A stretch of 58,861 nucleotides of DNA from Chitinophagaceae bacterium (GCA_013140985.1 JABFRU010000045.1:1-58861); one strand, 5' to 3'; positions 34,587 through 43,515 are shown, counted from the stretch's first letter. Notes: a model not told the origin generated them from the sequence alone. A program made the numbers and translations.

Positions 34587-35003
34587 ATGTATCCCGAAGA
34601 AATTGTCATCCCTATGAAAGAAGAGTTGACAGATAATGGCTTTTCTGAACTCCTTTCCTCGTCAGAAGTAGAAAATCAATTGTCAAAAGAAGGAACCACC
34701 CTGGTAATGATAAATTCTGTCTGTGGTTGTTCAGCTGGTACAGCCCGTCCTGGTGTATTAATGGCTGTAGCCAATGCAACAAAAAAGCCTGATTTTCTTA
34801 CTACCAGTTTCGCCGGCTTTGATATTGATGCTATCAGAACGTTGCGCCAGCATTTAGTTCCATTTCCTCCGTCTTCGCCATCTATTGCTCTTTTTAAAAA
34901 TGGGCAACTGGTGCATTTTATAGAACGCCACCAGATCGAAGGAAGGCCAGCACAGGTGATAGCACAAAATTTGATAGGTGCTTTTAATGAATACTGTAAT
35001 TAG
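34587..35003 (+). CDS. Bacilliredoxin (BrxA/BrxB, YphP/YqiW family)
   Basis: 138 residues of thioredoxin-like fold that remove bacillithiol or other low-molecular-weight thiols from proteins. The active motif CGC is in NSVCGCSAGTARPG (Cys46, Cys48), the family hallmark. The start ATG 34587 (MYPEEIVIPM) fits the family and the promoter position. An earlier in-frame codon at 34449 would place the promoter inside the gene. Heptad repeats follow the stop codon. Confidence 0.9.
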   Translation: MYPEEIVIPMKEELTDNGFSELLSSSEVENQLSKEGTTLVMINSVCGCSAGTARPGVLMAVANATKKPDFLTTSFAGFDIDAIRTLRQHLVPFPPSSPSIALFKNGQLVHFIERHQIEGRPAQVIAQNLIGAFNEYCN

Positions 35004-35079
35004 TCACGAGTCTTGAGTCAGTAGTCGTTAGCCGGCGAAAGTTTAAGACTAAAGACTCATGACTAATGACTAACGACTC
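35002..35079. repeat. Inverted heptad-repeat island before lgt
   Basis: Left arm 35002-35036 has AGTCACG, AGTCTTG, AGTCAGT, AGTCGTT and AGCCGGC. Right arm 35045-35079 has AAGACTA, AAGACTC, ATGACTA twice and ACGACTC. The arms are inverse complements and end at a TATATTCG -7-like element (35081-35088). Confidence 0.75.
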
Positions 35080-35109
35080 GTATATTCGCTGCCAACCAAC
35101 CAGCTATTC

Positions 35110-36288
35110 ATGTATCCAAACCTGTACTACGCTTTTAAAGATCTATTTGGTGTTGAATGGAGTTTTCTCCGCTTTGTAAATTCCTTTGGTTTTTTTGTTG
35201 CCATTGCATTCATAGTAGCAGCAATACTATTATCAAAAGAATTGCGCCGGAGGAGCCGCCAGGGATTTTTTCAGCCGACTGAAATGCAGGTTATGGTAGG
35301 TCAGCCTGCAACGCCGCTTGATCTGGGGCTGAATTTTTTGTTGGGTTTCCTGCTGGGGTATAAGATTCTTGCATTATTCATAATGAAGAGTTCTGCAACA
35401 CAAGATCCGCAGGCTTTCATTTTTTCTACATTGGGTAGCTGGCCGGCCGGTATTGGGTTAGGGTTATTATTTGCCGGGTTAAAATGGTGGGATAAGAACA
35501 AAAGAAAACTGGCTAAGCCTGAAAAAAGAACTGTTCGCATTTGGCCTCATGACAGGGTGGGGGAGATTACTATTCTTGCATTGATCTTTGGATTACTCGG
35601 CGCCAAACTCTTTGATATATTTGAGAACTGGCAAGGCTTTCTCGAAACACCTTCCGAATATTTATTTTCTGCCTCGGGGTTAACCTGGTATGGCGGGCTG
35701 ATCTGCGCAGCAGTTGCAATTTTGATTTATGCCCGGAAGCATAAGATATCTTTCTGGCATTTGAATGATTCTGCAGCTCCTGCATTAATGCTGGCTTATG
35801 CAATTGGTCGTATAGGCTGCCAGGTGGCCGGCGATGGTGACTGGGGTATTGAAAGTAATCTTGCCAATAAACCTTCTTTTCTGCCTGACTGGATGTGGTC
35901 CTACACTTATCCCAACAACGTAAATGGAGAAGGAGCTATCAAAATTGTCGGGTGCGAAGGCAAATATTGTAATGAATTGGCGCATGGTGTCTATCCAACA
36001 CCACTTTATGAGGTGATCGCCTGCACCGTTCTGTTTTTCATATTATGGTCATTTAGAAAGAAACTTAAAGTTCCCGGAACTCTTTTTGCACTTTATCTTA
36101 TTTTAAACGGATTTGAGCGATTCTTTATAGAAAAGATCAGGGTGAATACCCGGATGGACTTTTTCGGCCTTCAACCCACACAAGCTGAGGTAATTTCTTC
36201 CCTTCTTGTGATTAGTGGAATAATTATTTGGATAGTATTAAAACGACAGGCCAAACAGCAAAAAAAGCCTTCTGAAAACACAGAATAA
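35110..36288 (+). CDS. lgt: Prolipoprotein diacylglyceryl transferase
   Basis: Moves a diacylglyceryl group from phosphatidylglycerol to the lipobox Cys of prolipoproteins, the first step in lipoprotein maturation. 392 residues with about seven hydrophobic segments. The Lgt signature is visible: LTWYGGLICA and AIGRIGCQVAGDGDWG, with the catalytic-region His and Arg, and later HGVYPTPLYEV and LNGFERFFIEKIR. Length is above the usual 270-300 aa because of extra N-terminal residues and an inserted loop, as in other Bacteroidota. Consistent with the many lipoproteins encoded in this window. Confidence 0.9.
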   Translation: MYPNLYYAFKDLFGVEWSFLRFVNSFGFFVAIAFIVAAILLSKELRRRSRQGFFQPTEMQVMVGQPATPLDLGLNFLLGFLLGYKILALFIMKSSATQDPQAFIFSTLGSWPAGIGLGLLFAGLKWWDKNKRKLAKPEKRTVRIWPHDRVGEITILALIFGLLGAKLFDIFENWQGFLETPSEYLFSASGLTWYGGLICAAVAILIYARKHKISFWHLNDSAAPALMLAYAIGRIGCQVAGDGDWGIESNLANKPSFLPDWMWSYTYPNNVNGEGAIKIVGCEGKYCNELAHGVYPTPLYEVIACTVLFFILWSFRKKLKVPGTLFALYLILNGFERFFIEKIRVNTRMDFFGLQPTQAEVISSLLVISGIIIWIVLKRQAKQQKKPSENTE

Positions 36289-36431
36289 TATTATTTACAT
36301 TAGTAATTACATCAGGCTGAAATCGAGACCCAGTAAGCATTTTAACGGTTTCGCACAGGTATAACTTCTTACGTGGATAAATCCATACAATTATTTGTTT
36401 CAAAACGTTATGAGAAACGGCTAATGCGTTG

Positions 36432-36439
36432 TATTTTTG
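36432..36439 (+). promoter_or_regulatory. -7 promoter element TATTTTTG for the sigma factor gene
   Basis: TAnnTTTG match 98 nt upstream of the ATG at 36538, giving a leader of about 90 nt. No TTTG is seen at -33. Confidence 0.45.
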
Positions 36440-36537
36440 CAGACGGTATTTGAACGGAGTAATTAACTTACCCTTTGCAACTTCCCTTGAACAAACCGAC
36501 TCTTATTTTCGTTTAAACTTGTAATAATTTAAGCATT

Positions 36538-37413
36538 ATGAGGCAGCTTAAAATTGCTACCCAGATCACTAACAGAGATTCCCAGGCAGTTGAAAAGTAC
36601 TTGCAGGAAATTTCAAAGATCTCTATGATCACCCCGGAAGAAGAAACAACGCTGGCTCAGCGTATTAAAATGTTTCATAAGAACCCGGTGGATGCTCAAA
36701 GGGCTTTGGACAAACTTGTACAGGCCAATCTCCGTTTCGTGGTATCGGTTGCAAAACAGTATCAGCACCAGGGATTGTCGCTAAGTGACCTTATCAACGA
36801 GGGTAACCTCGGTCTGATTAAAGCGGCGCAAAGGTTTGATGAAACCAAAGGTTTTAAATTCATCTCTTATGCTGTATGGTGGATTCGCCAGTCCATCCTT
36901 CAGGCGTTGGCAGAGCAGGGCAGATTAGTCCGCTTGCCACAAAACAAAATTGGCACCTATAACAAGGCTAACAAAGCTTACATGGCCTTTGAACAGGAAC
37001 ATGAGAGAGAGCCGTCGACCGAAGAGTTAGCAGAATTACTGGAGATGAGTGAAACAGAGATCAACAACATTTTCCAGAGCAACACCCGTCACACATCGCT
37101 CGATGCACCCGTGCATGAAGCAGAAGATGTGGCTATGGGCGACCTGCTGGAAGGCGGAGATGATACTGATGATGATGTGATGAAGGATTCTTTGAGAAAT
37201 GAGATTCGCCGTGTGTTGAAATCATTATCTCCTCGAGAAGCAGAGATCGTTAATGCTTATTTCGGTTTGGATGGTGAAAATGGAGTAACTATCGAACAGA
37301 TCGGGCAGAAATACGACCTGACCAAGGAGCGTATCCGCCAGATCAAGGAAAGAGCTATTAAACGTTTGCAAAAAGCAAGATATAGCAGCGCATTGAAAGC
37401 ATACCTTGGCTAA
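36538..37413 (+). CDS. rpoD: Primary RNA polymerase sigma factor (RpoD/SigA type)
   Basis: 291 residues, the short Bacteroidota primary sigma. Region 1.2 (VEKYLQEISKISMITPEEE), region 2 (SLSDLINEGNLGLIKAAQRFDE and KFISYAVWWIRQSILQAL), region 3 and region 4 (LSPREAEIVNAYFGL, with the helix-turn-helix LTKERIRQIKERAIKRLQ) are all present; region 1.1 is missing. This sigma recognises TAnnTTTG -7 and TTTG -33 elements, which are found at many genes here. It is a single gene with a terminator at 37442. Confidence 0.95.
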   Translation: MRQLKIATQITNRDSQAVEKYLQEISKISMITPEEETTLAQRIKMFHKNPVDAQRALDKLVQANLRFVVSVAKQYQHQGLSLSDLINEGNLGLIKAAQRFDETKGFKFISYAVWWIRQSILQALAEQGRLVRLPQNKIGTYNKANKAYMAFEQEHEREPSTEELAELLEMSETEINNIFQSNTRHTSLDAPVHEAEDVAMGDLLEGGDDTDDDVMKDSLRNEIRRVLKSLSPREAEIVNAYFGLDGENGVTIEQIGQKYDLTKERIRQIKERAIKRLQKARYSSALKAYLG

Positions 37414-37441
37414 AAATTAAATTGATGGGTTTATCATAGAC

Positions 37442-37476
37442 ATCCCGACCAGCTTGCTGGCCGGGATTGTTTTTTA
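37442..37476 (+). terminator. Intrinsic terminator after rpoD
   Basis: A 12-bp stem (ATCCCGACCAGC with GCTGGCCGGGAT, one mismatch) is followed by TTTTTT. Confidence 0.85.
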
Positions 37477-37548
37477 ATATACTTAGGAATGTTCAATACT
37501 TTTTTAAAGTGTAGTTCTTTCCTGATTTCTTAAATTAATATCAGGCTT

Positions 37549-37665
37549 TTAGTTTCTGCATGAACTGCATAGCCCGCTGATGATGACCTCTGTACTCTCG
37601 ATTTTAAAACCTTTTGGCATCCTTGCTTTTGGCAGTACAATCATTTCTAATGGTATGATTTTTTT
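37549..37665 (-). pseudogene. Out-of-frame C-terminus of the Fur-family gene
   Basis: On the minus strand, one frame away from the gene to its right, the translation reads IIPLEMIVLPKARMPKGF and then KIESTEVIISGLCSSC. It ends at a stop codon at 37549-37551. This is the normal C-terminus of Fur-family proteins, including the second CxxC zinc motif. It would be joined to the upstream part if the A8 run at 37659-37666 (T8 on the plus strand) had seven bases. Confidence 0.8.
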
Positions 37666-37954
37666 TGCAAGCGTTGCATATAAAATTCGAATGAACAGAG
37701 TCTTTCGTTTGCAGCACCAAATAGCGATTGACCCCGTCTGCAGAAGGAATACGCAGAAGGATTTTTTTATCTACGAATAGATTTAATGTTCTGAAAATAG
37801 TTGTCCTGTCAAGATAAAATGAAGGATTACTCAAAAAATCATGATGGGTCATTGCATTTTTTGATTGCAAAAAGAGATCCAATATGACTATTCTTGCTTT
37901 AGTCATACTTACATGAGATTGCTTCAATATGGACTTCACTTTTTCTTCCATCAT
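37604..37954 (-). CDS. Fur-family metal-dependent repressor, frameshifted
   Basis: 116 residues as read. The N-terminal winged helix (about 10-80: TKARIVILDLFLQSKNAMTHHDF, RTTIFRTLNLFVDK) and the first zinc CxxC (FICNACKK) are intact. After the A8 run the frame shifts to a short non-homologous tail and stops, losing the rest of the dimerisation domain and the second CxxC. The correct tail is present in the next frame. Fur-family members sense Fe, Zn or Mn. The gene lies 51 bp downstream of a TonB receptor on the same strand, so a zinc (Zur-like) or iron role is likely. A sequencing error, phase variation or a real pseudogene cannot be told apart here. Confidence 0.75.
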   Translation of the reverse strand: MMEEKVKSILKQSHVSMTKARIVILDLFLQSKNAMTHHDFLSNPSFYLDRTTIFRTLNLFVDKKILLRIPSADGVNRYLVLQTKDSVHSNFICNACKKNHTIRNDCTAKSKDAKRF

Positions 37955-38005
37955 GCATTAATAAAAGCCCGGCTTCGCCACCGGCCTCATTAGAACTGCT
38001 AACTG

Positions 38006-40435
38006 CTATTTCAAGTTGAAGACAAAAGGTATGTTCAGTTTGATACTGAAATTCCTTCCCATATTAAATACGCCTGTCCTTCCTGTTACCAGGTTTTCAG
38101 GAGCATATTTTAAGCGGCTCAGGTGATTCTGGTAAGCTACATCTCCTATATTATTGGCCCCGACAAATAAGCTAAAAATAGCTTTCCCTTTACTCATTAT
38201 ATCCGCACCCAATCCTGCATTGAGAAGACTGTAGCCTTTTGTTGTTGTTTCGGTATTGAAGCCTGTGAACGGTTTGTTCTGGGCTAATGTATTGTCCAGT
38301 TCTATTTTAAAAAAACCATTCCTGATAGCTTTGCCCTTTTTTGCAAAGTCGATCTTCACTTCATTGATCAACCTCGTAGCGGGAATAAAAGGAAGATTTT
38401 TGCTGCCATCAATTTCCTGGTTCAATACACCCCGGACCCATGAAAAAGTATTTTCAATATGCAGCCAGTCGAGCGGATGAGGATGAATATCAAGATTAAA
38501 TTCAGCACCATATAACCTTGCATTATCCTGGCCATAAGTAAATGCCTGGAAATCGTCACCGTTTACATTTACGATCGAATCACCGCCGCCAACAGCAGCC
38601 AGCTTATGAAGAAAAATAAAGTTGTGGATGGAATTATTGAATAGACCGATCTCAAATGAAACATGATCGGAGTTGATCAGCATCCCGGCATCTACTTGCA
38701 AACTAGTTTCCGATTTAAGGTCTTGCTCCCCGTAAATATAATTGAAGGTACCTTCATGAACCCCGTTCGCACTGAGTTCTGTAATATTCGGTGCCCGAAA
38801 ACCACGGGCCATATTAAATTTCAGCGTTACCATTTTGCCAGCATCCCAGGTAAGACCGACACTGCCTGAAAGATTGGAAAAATGTTTCTTAAAGGCGTCG
38901 AACTTTGTATCAGCCCCTTCCATCAGGAGTTTCGAATCAAGAGAACGGTTATCAAATCGCAACCCACCACTTAATGAAAGTGTATTAACCCTTTTTTGGG
39001 TGTAAATAAATCCGCCAGCATCAAAGAGAGAGTATTCAGGTATGAGCACTTCAATTCCTTTATTCTTATTGGTTTGCTGCATTCCATTTATACCAATAGT
39101 AGTTTTCCAGTTTTTCTGTTCTGCTAAATGATATTGCAGGTTATAGTTAACTGTTCCAAGATCAAAGGATAATTCAGCTTCTGATGGATCCAGCACATTA
39201 GCAAATTCTTCCCGCTGGCTTCGCTGGTAACCGAGTACCAGGGTCAGCCTGTCCTTACCGATCTTAAAACTGTTATCAGTTGCTAACTTGGTGTGCCTTA
39301 TTCTTTGTTTGGGAACAAAAGGATCTATAGACTTAAAATCTGCACCGGTAGCGATTTTCTCAATTTCCACGCCGCCATTATTCACCAGTTTCAGAAATTG
39401 GCCGGTGACACCATCCCGTTCCCCTTCTACTAAGCCGAGCCGTTGATCAAAACGGCTTATATACAGATGCGAAAAGCCCCAGCTTTTATTAATTCCGGTA
39501 TAGGCTCCAAAATTCTTTTCATTGAATTTGGAATTGAAAACCGGTCCATCAAATTTGTTTTTGTAATCAGCGGCTCCTTTATACGAACCATAAAAACCCC
39601 AGATAACCCCATTTTTACTGCCTCCGAGTTCAGCATGCAGATTGCGCTGTCGATTATTGGTTTGATAACCTCCGAGAATATTTCCTTTTATTTGTCCTTC
39701 AGGTGCCGGCTGAATGGAAATGATATTGACTACCCCGGCCAAGGCATCACTCCCATAAGTGAGAGATGCAGGCCCTTTCAGCACTTCTACTTTTGTTACA
39801 TTTAGTTCATCTATCTCAATACCATGCTCATCACCCCATTGATTTCCCTCCTGCCTAATGCCATCATTTACAACAATAACCCGGTTGTGACCAAGACCTC
39901 GTATAAAAGGTTTTGATATAGCGGGACCTGTCGATACCTGGGCTACCCCAGGCGTTTTTGCGATGTTATCAATAAGATTTGTTGAAACATTTCTGAACAA
40001 ATCCTCTTTTTTTAAAATATTTACAGGGATAGGGGTTCTTTTTAAAGAAGTCGAAGATGAAACACCCATTACCGTTACTGCCTGGTTTTCTATAAATGAA
40101 GGAGCAAGGGAAAAATCCTTCTGTATATTTCCTTTTATAACCATTGTTTCAATTACAGAAGAATAACCGACCGAACTTACTTCTACGAGGAATTTACCTT
40201 CCGGTATATTTTGAATTTCATAATTGCCTGCAGTATCCGAACTGGTTCCCAGTTTCAGATCCGGAAAGAATATCGAAACACCGTTTAAAGGCAAACCTGT
40301 ATTTGTATCTGTTATTTTGCCGGCTAAGATGCTTTTAGTTGGAAGTTTATTCACTGTTTGCTGGCTGAAAGCCGTACTCAATTGAATACAACTTAACAGC
40401 ATGAGCAGCCGTACATTTTTTTTCATTACCCGCAT
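38006..40435 (-). CDS. TonB-dependent outer-membrane receptor (metal or siderophore uptake type)
   Basis: 809 residues. Signal peptide (about 1-24), CarboxypepD_reg domain (about 35-115: ITDTNTGLPLNGVSIFF), plug (about 125-250: KPFIRGLGHNRVIVVNDGIR, GDEHGIEIDELNV, EVLKGPASLTYGSDALAG) and a long barrel ending in F-x-x-N-L-K. The plug and barrel resemble receptors of the ZnuD/CirA kind. The gene is between a small His/Cys-containing protein and a Fur-family regulator, which suggests metal uptake under Fur-family control. ATG 40426 (four codons in) is an alternative start. Substrate is inferred from context only. Confidence 0.88.
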   Translation of the reverse strand: MRVMKKNVRLLMLLSCIQLSTAFSQQTVNKLPTKSILAGKITDTNTGLPLNGVSIFFPDLKLGTSSDTAGNYEIQNIPEGKFLVEVSSVGYSSVIETMVIKGNIQKDFSLAPSFIENQAVTVMGVSSSTSLKRTPIPVNILKKEDLFRNVSTNLIDNIAKTPGVAQVSTGPAISKPFIRGLGHNRVIVVNDGIRQEGNQWGDEHGIEIDELNVTKVEVLKGPASLTYGSDALAGVVNIISIQPAPEGQIKGNILGGYQTNNRQRNLHAELGGSKNGVIWGFYGSYKGAADYKNKFDGPVFNSKFNEKNFGAYTGINKSWGFSHLYISRFDQRLGLVEGERDGVTGQFLKLVNNGGVEIEKIATGADFKSIDPFVPKQRIRHTKLATDNSFKIGKDRLTLVLGYQRSQREEFANVLDPSEAELSFDLGTVNYNLQYHLAEQKNWKTTIGINGMQQTNKNKGIEVLIPEYSLFDAGGFIYTQKRVNTLSLSGGLRFDNRSLDSKLLMEGADTKFDAFKKHFSNLSGSVGLTWDAGKMVTLKFNMARGFRAPNITELSANGVHEGTFNYIYGEQDLKSETSLQVDAGMLINSDHVSFEIGLFNNSIHNFIFLHKLAAVGGGDSIVNVNGDDFQAFTYGQDNARLYGAEFNLDIHPHPLDWLHIENTFSWVRGVLNQEIDGSKNLPFIPATRLINEVKIDFAKKGKAIRNGFFKIELDNTLAQNKPFTGFNTETTTKGYSLLNAGLGADIMSKGKAIFSLFVGANNIGDVAYQNHLSRLKYAPENLVTGRTGVFNMGRNFSIKLNIPFVFNLK

Positions 40436-40524
40436 TGTTTAAACCAGGGTATTATCCCTGCCTGTTGAAAATAAATTGTGTAAACCGGAACTACTGATCA
40501 AGGAATGACCAGGCCGGTAATAGA

Positions 40525-40854
40525 TCAGGCTAAGATGAAGGGCGGGCCCCGCAGGGAATGAAAAACTCTTGAAGAAAAGGGAATCGGCAAATCACCGACC
40601 GTAATAAAAGCGATCTTAATAGCAGGAAGCAGTTGGATAAGCTGTTCCGGCGATTCTACAAATGGGGTATAAAAATCATCAATGCAAGCGCAACTGATTA
40701 ATTCTTCCGCAATAGCGGGAAGACCATGAGAACCACAAGTGTTATTTTGAGTATGCGTCCAGTTATGAAGGAACAGACTGCCGCCTGTCTTTTGCATAAT
40801 AAGGACAATCAGCAAAAGACTAATGCTCTTCGATATATAACGGTTACACCTCAT
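40525..40854 (-). CDS. Small membrane-anchored His/Cys protein upstream of the TonB receptor
   Basis: 109 residues from ATG 40854. An N-terminal hydrophobic segment (ISLLLIVLIMQ) is followed by HNWTHTQNNTCGSHG and ELISCACIDDF, both rich in His and Cys, then a hydrophobic middle and the end SLRGPPFILA. Small proteins of this layout often precede TonB receptors in Bacteroidota; their role is unknown, metal binding is inference. The start was chosen because the -7 element of the promoter lies only 8 nt upstream and a longer frame would start inside it. Confidence 0.6.
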   Translation of the reverse strand: MRCNRYISKSISLLLIVLIMQKTGGSLFLHNWTHTQNNTCGSHGLPAIAEELISCACIDDFYTPFVESPEQLIQLLPAIKIAFITVGDLPIPFSSRVFHSLRGPPFILA

Positions 40855-40862
40855 TCCAGGCA

Positions 40863-40893
40863 CAAAAATAGTTTTTTGCATCAATATTGCAAA
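40863..40893 (-). promoter_or_regulatory. Promoter with embedded palindrome for the metal-uptake-like cluster
   Basis: Read on the minus strand: TTTG at 40893-40890, 19 bp, then TATTTTTG at 40870-40863. Between them sits TTGCATCAATATTGCAA (40876-40892), an inverted repeat TTGCA-N7-TGCAA. The position is right for a repressor that blocks RNA polymerase. The Fur-family protein of this cluster is the obvious candidate, but binding is not shown. Confidence 0.65.
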
Positions 40894-40926
40894 TTTCTTA
40901 TGGATTGCGCAAGAAATAAGTATCTA

Positions 40927-41340
40927 TTAGCCTGTATCGCCGGTGTGCATATGACCATTGTTATCAATCTTACCGCCATTATTTTTCCCTTTACAATACA
41001 CCAGCAGGCTTTTTGTTGAGGAAGCACTGACACCGTTCGCACCGGTAACAGTGAATTTAATATTTGCAGTGCCGCAACCAAATTGATATACCGGACTTTT
41101 TTCGGTAGAAGAAAATCCATTGCCAAATTCCCAACGATAAGAGGCAGCACCGGCAGATTGGTTGACAAGCAATACATCATCGCCTTCTTTGACGCCATCG
41201 TTATTCATCGTTAAAGTAACATTGAATTTTGCTGACAAAGCGGGAGCTTCTTCTTTTACAGGAGCATTGTTATTGGAACTCTTGCTGCAACCAATTACTA
41301 TAAAAGTATGCAGGAACAAAGTGAACAGAATCGATTTCAT
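40927..41340 (-). CDS. PKD-domain lipoprotein
   Basis: 137 residues from ATG 41340 (MKSILFTLFLHTFIVIGC, lipobox Cys18); an upstream in-frame ATG does not give a better signal. The domain at about 35-120 is a PKD-like beta sandwich (SYRWEFGNGFSSTEKSPVYQF and TVTGANGVSASSTKSLLV). The C-terminus NNGHMHTGDTG contains two His. It is on the same strand as the receptor cluster but has its own start region, with the cluster promoter between. Confidence 0.65.
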   Translation of the reverse strand: MKSILFTLFLHTFIVIGCSKSSNNNAPVKEEAPALSAKFNVTLTMNNDGVKEGDDVLLVNQSAGAASYRWEFGNGFSSTEKSPVYQFGCGTANIKFTVTGANGVSASSTKSLLVYCKGKNNGGKIDNNGHMHTGDTG

Positions 41341-41549
41341 GATTTTAAATGAGTTTATATATACTATAAAGGGGTATAATAGGAAAAGTAACTGCAAAAT
41401 TTTCATTTAATGAAACTGTGTATCATTTAGGTGTTTGGTTTAAAAAATATACATGGTAAAGAAGAATGATTCAAATGCTAATCTATAATGTTTCAGGTTC
41501 GTGAATTGTGAATACTGAACGGATATTGGAAGTTCAGCGATGACTTACG

Positions 41550-41557
41550 TAAATTTG
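41550..41557 (+). promoter_or_regulatory. -7 promoter element TAAATTTG, 8 nt before the DUF4249 start
   Basis: Exact TAnnTTTG match. The ATG at 41566 is only 8 nt downstream, so the transcript probably has no or almost no leader. Confidence 0.6.
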
Positions 41558-41565
41558 TGGCCTGT

Positions 41566-42453
41566 ATGAAAACAAAACTTCTTTATTTACTTATCCTGTC
41601 CAGCCTTTTGATTAGCGGCTGTGAGAAATCTGTTTCTTTTAAATTAGATGAAGTAGCACCTAAAGTTGTTGTAGAAGCGATGATCGAAAACGGGCAGGCC
41701 CCTGTTGTTTATCTTTCCAAAAGCCTTAATTATTTTTCCAGGATCGACCAAAACATTTTAGCAAACAGTTTTGTTCATAATGCTGAAATCTATGTATCAA
41801 ACGGAACACTGACACATAAGCTGAAGGAGTTTAGTATTCCAATTGGCACTGGTTATAGTGTTTATTATTATACCAATGATCCGGCCAGTCCATCAACATC
41901 ATTTGTTGGTGAATTGAATAAGCAATATTCCCTGCGGATCGCATCGGAGGGAAAGGAATATAATGCTGTAACTACGATTCCGGCTATTACCCGTCGCATT
42001 GATTCTCTTTTCTGGAAAGCAGCTCCACCGGCAAATGCACCGGAAAAAGTAGCGGTGATGGTAAGGGCTTATGATCCTCCGGGTTTTGGTGACTATGTCC
42101 GTTATTTTACCAAACGTAACAGTGAACCCTTTTACCCGGGTCTTAACTCTGTATATGATGACCAGGTGATAGATGGAAGTGTGTATGAAGTGCAGGTAGA
42201 AAGAGGTGTGAACCGAAATGAAGATCAGCCGGAAGGCTTTTCTTTTTTTAATAAAGGCGATACCGTAACACTCAAAATTTCGAATATTGACAGAGCGACA
42301 TATGATTTCTGGAGAACGATGGAGTACACTTATCTGAGTGTCGGCAATCCCTTCTCTTCACCCACAAAAGTGATCAGTAATATCAATGGAGGCGGTCTCG
42401 GTTATTTTGGTGGCTATGCTTCGCAATACCGGACGATCATAATTCCCCGTTGA
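41566..42453 (+). CDS. DUF4249 domain lipoprotein
   Basis: 295 residues from ATG 41566 (an in-frame GTG at 41557 overlaps the -7 element). Lipoprotein signal (LISGC, Cys19) is followed by the DUF4249 pattern: VVVEAMIENGQAPVVYLSKS near the start, NAEIYVSNG, and the late FWRTMEYTYLSVGNPFSSP with NINGGGLGYFGGYA. DUF4249 proteins are outer-membrane lipoproteins usually next to TonB receptors; here the nearest receptor (40.4 kb) is on the other strand. Likely a beta-rich extracellular protein; function unknown. Confidence 0.85.
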   Translation: MKTKLLYLLILSSLLISGCEKSVSFKLDEVAPKVVVEAMIENGQAPVVYLSKSLNYFSRIDQNILANSFVHNAEIYVSNGTLTHKLKEFSIPIGTGYSVYYYTNDPASPSTSFVGELNKQYSLRIASEGKEYNAVTTIPAITRRIDSLFWKAAPPANAPEKVAVMVRAYDPPGFGDYVRYFTKRNSEPFYPGLNSVYDDQVIDGSVYEVQVERGVNRNEDQPEGFSFFNKGDTVTLKISNIDRATYDFWRTMEYTYLSVGNPFSSPTKVISNINGGGLGYFGGYASQYRTIIIPR

Positions 42454-42563
42454 TGGCAAGCAATTCACATTCATTTTGAACAGTTATCTGCCTTACGGTG
42501 TTGTAATGTATTTACCATTAATTTTGATGATATGGGAAAAATTCATTTTAAATAGTCAGAAGA

Positions 42564-43505
42564 ATGGAAACGACAGAAAGGGTTCATTGTCTTATTATCG
42601 GATCAGGACCGGCAGGATATACGGCTGCTATTTATGCAGCAAGAGCTAATCTTAAACCTGTTTTATACCAGGGCATTCAGCCGGGAGGCCAATTGACGAT
42701 CACAACCGAAGTGGAAAATTACCCGGGTTATGCAGATGGAGTACAGGGGCCGGAGATGATGGTTCATTTTGAAAAACAGGCTGCAAGAATGGGAGCTGAT
42801 ATCCGTTATGGTCTTGCTACCAAAGTTGATTTTTTATCACAACCCTATAAAGTGCAGATCGATGAAGAAAAATGGATCGAAGCAGATTCAGTCATCATTG
42901 CCACTGGCGCCTCGGCCAAATGGTTAGGTTTAGAAAGCGAACAAAGATTGAACGGCTATGGTGTAAGTGCCTGTGCTGTCTGCGATGGTTTTTTCTTTCG
43001 GGGAAAAGAAGTAGCTATCGTTGGCGCCGGCGATACTGCTGCGGAAGAAGCTTTATACCTTTCTAAACTTTGCACTACCGTTCATATGTTCATCCGCAAG
43101 GAGGCAATGAGGGCAAGTAAAGTGATGCAGGAAAGAGTTTTAAAAACGTCCAATATAAAAGTTTATTGGAATACTGATACTGATGAAGTGATTGGCGAAA
43201 AAAATGTGACCGCAGTTAGAATTAAAAATAATAAGACAGGAGAGAAGAAAGAAATACCCGTCAGCGGATTTTTTGTTGCGATCGGTCATCAGCCTAATTC
43301 AGAAATTTTTAAAGGCTGGCTGGAAATGGATGATGCCGGTTATTTAATAACGGTGCCCGGCTCTTCCAAAACAAATATTGAAGGGGTATTTGCTGCTGGT
43401 GATGTGCAGGATAAAATTTATCGACAGGCTGTAACGGCAGCCGGTAGTGGATGCATGGCGGCATTGGATGCTGAACGATATCTTGGGGCTAAAGGAATTC
43501 ATTAA
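42564..43505 (+). CDS. trxB: Thioredoxin reductase
   Basis: Flavoprotein of 313 residues that reduces thioredoxin with NADPH. The N-terminal FAD motif is IIGSGPAGYTAA, the redox CxxC is CAVCDG (Cys137, Cys140), and the NADPH motif is VAIVGAGDTAAEEA. GVFAAGDVQD is the second FAD segment. It is a cytoplasmic homodimer. The stop codon is 10 bp before folB on the same strand, so the two are co-transcribed; there is no obvious functional link between them. Confidence 0.95.
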   Translation: METTERVHCLIIGSGPAGYTAAIYAARANLKPVLYQGIQPGGQLTITTEVENYPGYADGVQGPEMMVHFEKQAARMGADIRYGLATKVDFLSQPYKVQIDEEKWIEADSVIIATGASAKWLGLESEQRLNGYGVSACAVCDGFFFRGKEVAIVGAGDTAAEEALYLSKLCTTVHMFIRKEAMRASKVMQERVLKTSNIKVYWNTDTDEVIGEKNVTAVRIKNNKTGEKKEIPVSGFFVAIGHQPNSEIFKGWLEMDDAGYLITVPGSSKTNIEGVFAAGDVQDKIYRQAVTAAGSGCMAALDAERYLGAKGIH

Positions 43506-43515
43506 ATGTATTATC

